Shown here piece after piece: positions 1 to 4,431 of a stretch of 5,073 nt of DNA. Under the pieces are notes generated by a model. That model did no database searches. It was given only the letters and a program-made list of their open reading frames with translations, and was not told where the DNA came from. Source of the stretch: Clostridia bacterium (GTDB lineage: Bacteria > Bacillota > Clostridia > Oscillospirales > CAG-382). The DNA lies in assembly GCA_017646185.1 (NCBI GenBank), contig JAGCNA010000128.1:1-5073 (forward strand), in the 5' to 3' direction. Positions within the stretch are counted from its first letter, which is position 1. Each line of letters starts with the position of its first letter. Made by a program: the position numbers and the translations under genes.

Positions 1-485
1 ACGCCTGCGGTGGAAGCGTGTGCTCTGTGTGCGGTGCCGAAAGCATCGTTTACATAGATATCTGCCATATCAGCCAGCTTCTTGGCAAATTCGGGGTTGT
101 TCTTTTCTTCTTCTGCGTGGAAACGAACATTCTCGAGCAGCATGCATTCGCCGGACTTAAGATCAGCAGCCTTTGCAACTGCGTCTTCGCCTACAACGTC
201 CTTTGCAAGTGCTACTTCAATACCGAGACATTCGGAAAGACGCTTTGCAACGGGAGCGAGAGTATACTTCATATTGAATTCGCCCTTGGGTCTGCCAAGG
301 TGAGAGCAAAGGATTACTGCTGCGCCGTTTGCAAGGAGATACTTGATGGTGGGAAGTGCGCCCTGAATACGGTTATCGTCTGTAATAACGCCGTCCTTAA
401 GGGGTACGTTGAAATCGCAGCGAACAAGAACTTTTTTGCCCTGAACGCTGATATCCTCTACGGATTTCTTATTTACGTTGGTCAT
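1..485 (-). CDS. pgk: Phosphoglycerate kinase, N-terminal part (runs off the window)
   Basis: Cytoplasmic glycolytic enzyme that transfers the phosphate of 1,3-bisphosphoglycerate to ADP, giving ATP and 3-phosphoglycerate. The first 161 codons are visible out of about 395 usual for the family; the 3' part lies beyond position 1. Family signatures of the N-terminal 3-phosphoglycerate-binding domain are intact: VLVRCDFNVPL (residues 19-29), the arginine in DDNRI (39), SHLGRPKG (61-68), LLENVRFHAEEE (116-127) and VNDAFGTAHRAHAS (145-158). The ATG at 485-483 is chosen because GAGGTG lies 6 nt upstream and a good promoter lies just before it. The reading frame is clean. The gene follows a substrate-binding lipoprotein gene rather than the gapA often found upstream of pgk in Firmicutes, and it has its own promoter. 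What lies downstream cannot be seen. Identification is very secure. Confidence 0.98.
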   Translation of the reverse strand, partial: MTNVNKKSVEDISVQGKKVLVRCDFNVPLKDGVITDDNRIQGALPTIKYLLANGAAVILCSHLGRPKGEFNMKYTLAPVAKRLSECLGIEVALAKDVVGEDAVAKAADLKSGECMLLENVRFHAEEEKNNPEFAKKLADMADIYVNDAFGTAHRAHASTAG

Positions 486-491
486 TTTATT

Positions 492-497
492 CACCTC
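492..497 (-). promoter_or_regulatory. Ribosome binding site of pgk
   Basis: GAGGTG on the minus strand, 6 nt (AATAAA) before the ATG. It fixes the pgk start, since no other in-frame start with a comparable site is seen. Confidence 0.85.
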
Positions 498-523
498 ATA
501 AATTTATTTCTTTTCAATTAGTT

Positions 524-552
524 ATCTTACCATATTATGCCGATAAATGCAA
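524..552 (-). promoter_or_regulatory. Predicted sigma-A promoter of pgk (extended -10)
   Basis: Reading the minus strand, TTGCAT (552-547) is followed after exactly 17 nt by TAAGAT (529-524), which is preceded by TGG, an extended -10 (TGn) element. Transcription would start near 517, leaving a leader of about 32 nt. The -35 box begins only 3 nt after the stop codon of the upstream gene, so pgk can be transcribed independently of it. The prediction rests on sequence match only. Confidence 0.7.
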
Positions 553-555
553 GAG

Positions 556-1956
556 TTATTTGAACTTTTCGGCTGTTTGTTCCATTTGCGCATCCTGCCA
601 GCGGATATATTTGCCCAAATCAATATTATCGGTTACGGAAGTGGCAATAAGCTCTCTTCCCACGCTGTTTATATTATATATGGAAGAATACAGCTCGGTA
701 AGGGGATAGTGAACTGTATTGAACACCTCATACATCATTACGGTGTTTGCGTTATCCGAGGAATTGTGGGTGATATAATATCTGTGCAAGGTAGGCTCTA
801 TCTCACGGGATGCGAGTATCCAGGCGGAAAGGACGAGTCCTGCGCTGTAGCTGTCCTCGTTTGCTTTGGGCACGGCTACGCACAGCGCCTCCGTTACGGG
901 AGAGTAGTAGCTTTCCTGCTCTGCAGAGGTTTTGGGCAGAGGGAGTATCTCCCAATCGAAGCCCTCGATTTTGTTTTCCCCGAGGAACTGGTTGAAATAG
1001 GTTACGCAAAACAGCACCTTTTGGTCCAAAAACGCCTGCTTTGTGTTAAGGGAAGAGGATTCTGTAAGCTTTGTACTGCTTTCCATAAGCTTTTTAACTG
1101 CGTTTGTGGCTTGCTTGCCCAATTCGTAATCGAATTCCGCCTTTAAAGGCTTGCCCATGGTTTCTCCAAAGTATTTTATACCCGAACCGTTCCAGAACAC
1201 GTTGGTAAGGCTTTTCGTGTCCAGACCGACAGATGTATAACCGAATATATCCGTTTCCAGATCTCCCGTAGGCTTGCCCGCCACGGTGGAGATGGCGTTT
1301 ATATATTCAAACATCTTATCCACGGTCCAAGTGCCGTCATCCACGGAATATGCAGGATCACGCATGCCCTTGGATTTTATAAGATCTCGGTTTGCGTAAA
1401 CCACAAGGGAGTTTTGCTGGGTAAAGTTAAACGTGCCCGTAAGCATAAACAGAGAGTTGTTTATGGTCTGTTCCTCTGCATCTCCGCCCAAAGCCTTTGC
1501 GGCTTCGGAAAAATAGGGCAGAGACCACATATTTGTAAGCTGACCGTTCACCGAAGCGGTAGCTCCGTCCTTTGAAGGCATTATAACTATATCCGGACAG
1601 TTTTCACCGCTTTGCAAAGCGCTTTTTATCTCCGCCGCCGTCTTTTTTACGATAACGATGGTGGTATCGAACTTGTTTTCGATGGAATCTATACGCTCCT
1701 GCATTATCTTCTTTAATGCGGTGTCATAAGCGTAATTGGGGTCGGCTACCGAAAGGTCGGTTGTCCAGATAACGGTTTCCGCACCCTCGAAGTGTCCGTC
1801 GGGCAACACCGCAAGAGGATCCAGAGGCAAAGCCGATTCTTCCTTTTCCGTGTCGGATACGTTTTCGGATACATCTCCGCTTACGTTTTGTATTTCTCCC
1901 CCTGCGCAGGACACCAACAAAAGGCAGGAGAGGAGTATGATAAATAGTTTTTTCAT
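556..1956 (-). CDS. Extracellular solute-binding lipoprotein, sugar ABC transporter type (family 1)
   Basis: A 466-residue secreted lipoprotein resembling the binding proteins of carbohydrate ABC importers, which capture a ligand outside the cell and hand it to membrane permeases. A type II signal peptide is plain: MKK, a hydrophobic run, then lipobox LVSC with Cys17 as the lipidated residue. A Ser/Glu-rich linker follows (about 20-45). The mature part has the look of SBP family 1 proteins: an early strand VIWTTDL, a segment CPDIVIMPS, a mid-protein DGTWTVDKMFEYINAI, and WEILPLPKT near residue 350. The start at 1956 has GGAG 5 nt upstream. The frame stays open to an ATG at 2061, but that extension is only translation of the intergenic repeat and puts 35 residues before the signal peptide. 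No permease or ATPase gene lies beside it, so it is an orphan here and its ligand cannot be told. It could also serve as a sensor-linked binding protein. Confidence 0.88.
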   Translation of the reverse strand: MKKLFIILLSCLLLVSCAGGEIQNVSGDVSENVSDTEKEESALPLDPLAVLPDGHFEGAETVIWTTDLSVADPNYAYDTALKKIMQERIDSIENKFDTTIVIVKKTAAEIKSALQSGENCPDIVIMPSKDGATASVNGQLTNMWSLPYFSEAAKALGGDAEEQTINNSLFMLTGTFNFTQQNSLVVYANRDLIKSKGMRDPAYSVDDGTWTVDKMFEYINAISTVAGKPTGDLETDIFGYTSVGLDTKSLTNVFWNGSGIKYFGETMGKPLKAEFDYELGKQATNAVKKLMESSTKLTESSSLNTKQAFLDQKVLFCVTYFNQFLGENKIEGFDWEILPLPKTSAEQESYYSPVTEALCVAVPKANEDSYSAGLVLSAWILASREIEPTLHRYYITHNSSDNANTVMMYEVFNTVHYPLTELYSSIYNINSVGRELIATSVTDNIDLGKYIRWQDAQMEQTAEKFK

Positions 1957-1961
1957 ATAAG

Positions 1962-1965
1962 CTCC
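1962..1965 (-). promoter_or_regulatory. Ribosome binding site of the solute-binding lipoprotein gene
   Basis: TTTGGAGCTTAT precedes the ATG at 1956, with GGAG 5 nt away. It decides the start against the longer open frame beginning at 2061. The site lies only 6 nt from the nearer parS palindrome, so protein bound there, or the RNA hairpin the palindrome can form, would abut it. Confidence 0.75.
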
Positions 1966-1971
1966 AAAGAT

Positions 1972-1987
1972 TGTTTCACGTGAAACA
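1972..1987. promoter_or_regulatory. parS-type ParB (Spo0J) binding site, copy 1
   Basis: TGTTTCACGTGAAACA is a perfect 16-bp palindrome, extended by one T/A pair on each side to 18 bp (1971-1988). It matches the bacterial chromosomal parS consensus TGTTNCACGTGAAACA exactly. ParB/Spo0J dimers load at such sites, spread as CTP-dependent clamps, and recruit SMC for origin segregation. The match is directly visible; binding in this organism is inference. It lies 6 nt upstream of the ribosome site of the lipoprotein gene, within its predicted leader. Confidence 0.8.
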
Positions 1988-2033
1988 AAAAGAAGTGAAG
2001 AGAGAAGAGAGAAAAGAGAAAAGAAACGGAAGA
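1987..2033. other. Homopurine/homopyrimidine tract
   Basis: The plus strand is all A/G from 1997 to 2026 (30 bases), and over 1987-2033 only T1996 and C2027 interrupt it. In the predicted transcript (minus strand) it would be a long, unstructured U/C-rich stretch following a hairpin. It has no coding role that I can support. Confidence 0.75.
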
Positions 2034-2056
2034 TTTTTGCCCGAAAGGCAAAAATC
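2032..2056. repeat. Perfect inverted repeat (10-bp stem, 5-nt loop)
   Basis: GATTTTTGCC (2032-2041) and GGCAAAAATC (2047-2056) are exact reverse complements around the loop CGAAA. On the minus strand the hairpin is followed by a pyrimidine-rich stretch starting TTCCGTTTCTTTTC, so it might act as a weak terminator or attenuator in the leader of the lipoprotein gene. It lacks a clean U-tract, and most of its stem is A/T, so that role is uncertain. Confidence 0.7.
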
Positions 2057-2062
2057 AACATT

Positions 2063-2090
2063 CATTCCTCATTCATCATTCCTCATTCAT
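2063..2090. repeat. Tandem duplication of a 14-mer
   Basis: CATTCCTCATTCAT occurs twice head to tail without a mismatch (2063-2076, 2077-2090). The unit is itself built of CATTC/TCATTC steps, and partial copies flank it (ATTCATTCC before, ATCGTTCG after), suggesting slippage growth. Confidence 0.85.
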
Positions 2091-2116
2091 CGTTCGTTTG
2101 AGCGAAGCGCAAACGC

Positions 2117-2132
2117 TGTTTCACGTGAAACA
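2117..2132. promoter_or_regulatory. parS-type ParB (Spo0J) binding site, copy 2
   Basis: This second exact TGTTTCACGTGAAACA palindrome has its centre 145 bp from the centre of copy 1. The flanking bases do not extend it beyond 16 bp. It sits about 10 bp downstream of the predicted transcription start of the lipoprotein gene (about 2142), where a bound protein could hinder initiation or early elongation. Confidence 0.8.
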
Positions 2133-2148
2133 TTGATTTTCTACCTAT

Positions 2149-2177
2149 ATAATATATTATACTTGCTTTATAGTCAA
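2149..2177 (-). promoter_or_regulatory. Predicted promoter of the solute-binding lipoprotein gene
   Basis: On the minus strand TTGACT (2177-2172) and TATTAT (2154-2149) are separated by exactly 17 nt, each one base from consensus. The surrounding DNA is very AT-rich, so alternative -10 registers exist nearby. The promoter lies between the secG terminator and parS copy 2. If used, the leader is about 185 nt and contains the whole composite element. Confidence 0.6.
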
Positions 2178-2193
2178 TGATAAAAATGTAAAC

Positions 2194-2222
2194 AAAAAGA
2201 CCTTCCGAGTTTGGAAGGTCTT
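2194..2222 (-). terminator. Intrinsic terminator of secG
   Basis: The perfect 10-bp stem AAGACCTTCC (2222-2213 on the minus strand) pairs with GGAAGGTCTT (2206-2197) around a 6-nt loop, and the RNA then continues UUU (five U in a row counting the stem end). It begins 12 nt after the secG stop codon. Confidence 0.88.
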
Positions 2223-2234
2223 GTTTTGTGTAAA

Positions 2235-2654
2235 TTATTCGGAAACGGTTTCAGAAACTGCTTCGGAAACTGCGTCTTCGGAAACTGCTTCGGAAGCTTC
2301 TTTTTCTGCTTCGGAAACGTCCTTGGATTCGTCAACGGTAGAGGTGTTGGAAACTTCGGTAGAAGTGTTGTTCTTGGAAGTTTCGTTCTTGGAGGTTTCG
2401 TCCTTAGGCTCGTACTGAGCGAAGAAGAGAGCGAGAACGGAAACAGCGAAAACTACGCAAGCGATAACGGTGAGCTTGTTGAAGAAAGCTTCCTTGGAAG
2501 AGGACTTGTTGCGTTCATAGTAAGAACCGCCGTTGCCGCCGGAAATAACACCGGACATACCTTTTTTGCCGTTGTTGAAAAATGCGATAAGTACGATAAC
2601 TACGAGAGCTGCTGCGAGAGCGATGCCGCCGAGAATGTATAAAAGTGCGTTCAT
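2235..2654 (-). CDS. secG: Preprotein translocase subunit SecG with a long acidic C-terminal tail
   Basis: Small membrane subunit of the SecYEG channel, which helps SecA-driven export. This 139-residue protein has the SecG layout: membrane segment 1 (about 4-26), the cytoplasmic loop with the hallmark GKKGMSGVISGG (29-40), a KLTVI start to membrane segment 2 (about 60-79), then AQYEP. Usual bacterial SecG of this type is about 75-80 residues. The extra 59-residue tail (81-139) is nearly all Ser, Glu, Thr, Val, Asn, Lys and Asp, has 17 acidic residues against 5 lysines, and ends in closely spaced VSE repeats. The ATG at 2654 has GGAGGA 8 nt upstream. The leader has a small AAGCC/GGCTT hairpin (2672-2691) that ends a few nt before the ribosome site. 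The gene has its own promoter and terminator and is not beside rnr or smpB, its frequent partners in Firmicutes. Confidence 0.92.
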   Translation of the reverse strand: MNALLYILGGIALAAALVVIVLIAFFNNGKKGMSGVISGGNGGSYYERNKSSSKEAFFNKLTVIACVVFAVSVLALFFAQYEPKDETSKNETSKNNTSTEVSNTSTVDESKDVSEAEKEASEAVSEDAVSEAVSETVSE

Positions 2655-2662
2655 TTATATTT

Positions 2663-2668
2663 TCCTCC
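2663..2668 (-). promoter_or_regulatory. Ribosome binding site of secG
   Basis: GGAGGA stands 8 nt before the ATG at 2654, a near-perfect match to the 16S anti-Shine-Dalgarno sequence. It confirms the start. Confidence 0.88.
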
Positions 2669-2750
2669 GAAAAGCCGTGAATTTATGGCTTGTTTTTTAT
2701 TTTTTGTCTTGCCCCGCCCCATTCTCAGGTGCGCAAACGGGCACTTTGGT

Positions 2751-2779
2751 ATGATAGCACAAACCCAAAGATTATGCAA
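2751..2779 (-). promoter_or_regulatory. Predicted promoter of secG (extended -10)
   Basis: On the minus strand TTGCAT (2779-2774) is followed after 17 nt by TATCAT (2756-2751), preceded by TGC, an extended -10 element. Transcription would start near 2744, giving a leader of about 90 nt. That leader carries a GGGGCGGGGC run (2711-2720) and an A-rich stretch before the ribosome site. I recognise no riboswitch in it. Confidence 0.7.
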
Positions 2780-2788
2780 TACCTATGT

Positions 2789-2822
2789 AAAAAGTTAATA
2801 AAATGTTCACAAACTGTTAACA
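2789..2822 (-). terminator. Possible weak terminator after the S11-family gene
   Basis: TGTTAACA and TGTGAACA (minus strand, 2822-2815 and 2811-2804) form an imperfect 8-bp stem with one mismatch and a 3-nt loop, followed by TTTTATTAACTTTTT. The stem is short and AT-rich, so termination would be weak; no better candidate lies between the stop codon at 2830 and the secG promoter. Confidence 0.3.
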
Positions 2823-2829
2823 AATGGCT

Positions 2830-4311
2830 TTATTCCTTGTTTTCTCTGCGAGCCTTCAGTTCTTTTAGCTTTTGCTCGTTTTTGGTGTCTGCCACGTCTT
2901 TTTTAACCTTTTTTACCACTCTTACGGTAAACGCCGCCAGACAGTACAAAAAGTAAAGTCCCACAAGCACCGCCACAACGGTGAGTATGGTTTTTGCCGT
3001 TTGGCTGAACAGCATGCTTTCCACGGTTTCAAAGAATTTTATTACAGTATCCGTATCCACGTTGTCTGCCGCCAGCAGAGGAGTGGAGCCGATAACCGTT
3101 CCGTTAAGTATAAATTCCGCCATTCCCAAAGTTTCTCCTTTCGTAACAGGGGCTTTAACTGCGTAATGTTCTTTTCCGTCCTTACCCAAAACGGTGTAAA
3201 CACGGTTTGTATCGTAGGTGATCTTTATTTCCATACCGGAAAGATCGTCCCCTACCAGACTTATGGTCTGTATCTTGTTTTGTGCGCACACCACCAAATG
3301 GTCGGTGTTTCTGCCCTGCTCCAGCAGGATTTCGTCCACAGCGTCCCCCGCAAGGCAGAGATTAACGTATGAATATCTGTTTTTTGCCCAGTTTACCAGA
3401 TTTTTTACGTCGGTATACGGGTTTTTGCCTTCGTCAAAATACCGCACGCCCTCTTCGTCGTAAAGGTACATACATCCGTCAAGCACCACTACTATGTAGG
3501 TAAGGGGCCCGTCCTCCACGCTGGTGGCAACGCAATAGTTTCCCGATGCAAAGGCTTGCCCCGCAAAGAATCCCCTTGCCCCTTTAAGGTAGTTGCCCGG
3601 CATAATACGCTCGGAAAGCAGATAGTTTCTTGTGTGAATGGTGCTTCCCTGCAAAACGTAATAGCTTGCGGCGGAGGATATGAACAGATCGTATCTGTTA
3701 TAAAACTGTGCGCAGATAAGAGCTACGTCCTTCGCCGTGGTGGCGTTACCCATATCTCCTCTGCCCAAAGGCTCTTTATAGCGTGTGTCGGTACAGCCGA
3801 TACTTTCTGCGTACTCCGTCATTTCCTTGGCAAAATCACCGTATTCTATCCCTTTTTTCTCGCAGTATGCGTGAATAAGGGGATTTATGGCATCGTTTGC
3901 CCAGGAAACACACACCGCCTTTATAAGCTCTTCGATCTTATATGTGTTGCCCGCCTTAAGCCCGATCATAGGGGTGGCGGGGTTTGTGGCGGCGCCGATA
4001 TCGGTAAGATGCTCTTTCTTAACCGTGATCACCGAGTTAAGCTGGGTGGAAAACAGGTCGTATATGAGTATAAGTGCGGTCATTTTTGCGCTGGTAGCCG
4101 CTTCCGCACGGGCATCGCCCTTGTAATCGTATACGAACGTACCCGTCTGAGGGTTATATATTACCGCCTTCGAGCTTTGGTAAACGGTAGGCTCGTCACT
4201 TTCCTGCGGAGGAAGGATATCCGAAACCTCCCCGCTCTCTTCCCCGAACACGGAAAAAGAGCAAAACAGCATGGCGGATATTAAAAATAAACATAAAAAT
4301 AGTTTTTTCAA
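2830..4311 (-). CDS. D-alanyl-D-alanine carboxypeptidase family protein (peptidase S11, DacA/DacF-like), catalytic motifs degenerate
   Basis: A 493-residue secreted, membrane-anchored relative of PBP5-type D,D-carboxypeptidases, which trim the terminal D-Ala from peptidoglycan stem peptides. Order: signal peptide (1-23), linker, S11 fold (about 45-320), a PBP5 C-terminal beta-domain (about 325-410, with APVTKGETLGMAEFILNG), a membrane anchor (about 440-462), and a Lys/Arg-rich cytoplasmic tail. S11 landmarks are clear (YNPQTGTFVYDYKGD, MTALILI, IGLKAGNTYKIEELI, NDAINPLI, TTAKDVALIC, RNYLL), but SxxK reads TSAK (73-76), SxN reads WAN (137-139) and KTG reads FAG (249-251). It may therefore be inactive and act structurally or in regulation. 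The start is taken as TTG at 4311: AAGGA lies upstream, KKLFLCLF follows, and both upstream ATGs (4398, 4344) fall in terminator or promoter sequence. The fold is secure; the enzyme activity is doubtful. Confidence 0.87.
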   Translation of the reverse strand: MKKLFLCLFLISAMLFCSFSVFGEESGEVSDILPPQESDEPTVYQSSKAVIYNPQTGTFVYDYKGDARAEAATSAKMTALILIYDLFSTQLNSVITVKKEHLTDIGAATNPATPMIGLKAGNTYKIEELIKAVCVSWANDAINPLIHAYCEKKGIEYGDFAKEMTEYAESIGCTDTRYKEPLGRGDMGNATTAKDVALICAQFYNRYDLFISSAASYYVLQGSTIHTRNYLLSERIMPGNYLKGARGFFAGQAFASGNYCVATSVEDGPLTYIVVVLDGCMYLYDEEGVRYFDEGKNPYTDVKNLVNWAKNRYSYVNLCLAGDAVDEILLEQGRNTDHLVVCAQNKIQTISLVGDDLSGMEIKITYDTNRVYTVLGKDGKEHYAVKAPVTKGETLGMAEFILNGTVIGSTPLLAADNVDTDTVIKFFETVESMLFSQTAKTILTVVAVLVGLYFLYCLAAFTVRVVKKVKKDVADTKNEQKLKELKARRENKE

Positions 4312-4321
4312 GGTGCTTGCT

Positions 4322-4326
4322 TCCTT
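4322..4326 (-). promoter_or_regulatory. Ribosome binding site deciding a TTG start
   Basis: AAGGA lies 10 nt before TTG at 4311-4309 on the minus strand, a slightly long spacing. The ATG at 4344 lacks any comparable site and overlaps the promoter -10 box, so the TTG is preferred. Confidence 0.6.
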
Positions 4327-4342
4327 ATAGTTATATATGTTC

Positions 4343-4371
4343 ATTATACAAAACCCATGAGGAATTGTCAA
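4343..4371 (-). promoter_or_regulatory. Full-consensus sigma-A promoter of the S11-family gene
   Basis: TTGACA (4371-4366) and TATAAT (4348-4343) on the minus strand are both perfect consensus hexamers separated by exactly 17 nt. Transcription would start near 4336, about 25 nt before the TTG start codon. The promoter lies just after the terminator of the preceding gene. Such a match suggests strong constitutive expression. Confidence 0.88.
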
Positions 4372-4391
4372 TATACAAAAGAATACATAAG

Positions 4392-4425
4392 AAAACACCT
4401 TCGGTATTTGGTTAACCGAAGGTGT
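4392..4425 (-). terminator. Intrinsic terminator of the unrecognised upstream gene
   Basis: ACACCTTCGGT (4425-4415, minus strand) pairs perfectly over 11 bp with ACCGAAGGTGT (4405-4395) around a 9-nt loop, followed by TTT C TT. It lies 6 nt beyond the stop codon at 4432-4434 and separates that gene from the next promoter. Confidence 0.9.
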
Positions 4426-4431
4426 GACGTT

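Larger units (their letters stand above)
1971..2132. repeat. Composite intergenic element bounded by two parS-type palindromes
   Basis: A 162-bp non-coding block begins and ends with the same 16-bp palindrome. Plus-strand order of parts: palindrome 1 (1972-1987); a purine tract with only two pyrimidines (1987-2033); a perfect 10-bp-stem hairpin (2032-2056); a tandem 14-mer duplication (2063-2090); an imperfect hairpin (stem 2095-2100 with 2110-2115, plus inner GC pairs at 2102-2103 with 2107-2108); palindrome 2 (2117-2132). Its base make-up differs sharply from the neighbouring genes. Because the ends are palindromes they are direct and inverted repeats at once. Being a dispersed or mobile repeat is inference: only one copy lies in the window, and no target-site duplication is evident at the borders. 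Confidence 0.55.

Noticed and set aside
18..521. Plus-strand open frame of 167 codons
   Set aside because: It is antisense to the unmistakable pgk reading frame.
547..1146. Plus-strand open frame of 199 codons
   Set aside because: It lies wholly antisense to the solute-binding lipoprotein gene, lacks a ribosome site, and its product is Cys/Gly/Leu-rich nonsense with no family features.
1957..2061. N-terminal extension of the lipoprotein to ATG 2061
   Set aside because: The extension is translated repeat DNA and would place 35 residues before a complete type II signal peptide; the ATG at 1956 has its own ribosome site.
2063..2090. CRISPR-like repeats
   Set aside because: The 14-bp units are directly abutting with no spacers and only two copies; this is a simple tandem duplication.
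1971..2180. Plus-strand small open frame starting at the first palindrome (MFHVKQ...)
   Set aside because: The sequence is only the translation of the parS palindromes, purine tract and repeats; there is no ribosome site and no sign of a protein.
2711..2720. G-rich run on the minus strand in the secG leader as a G-quadruplex
   Set aside because: Only two G runs are present (GGGG, GGGG); four are needed.
2804..2822. Possible Rex-type operator (TTGTTAAC/TGTGAACA halves) upstream of secG
   Set aside because: The halves are too close and imperfect for the TTGTTAAnnnnTTAACAA pattern, and the site lies some 25 bp upstream of the -35 box; a weak terminator explains it as well.
3556..4284. Plus-strand open frame of 242 codons
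   Set aside because: It is antisense to the S11-family gene, which has a promoter, signal peptide and family motifs; the plus frame has none of these.
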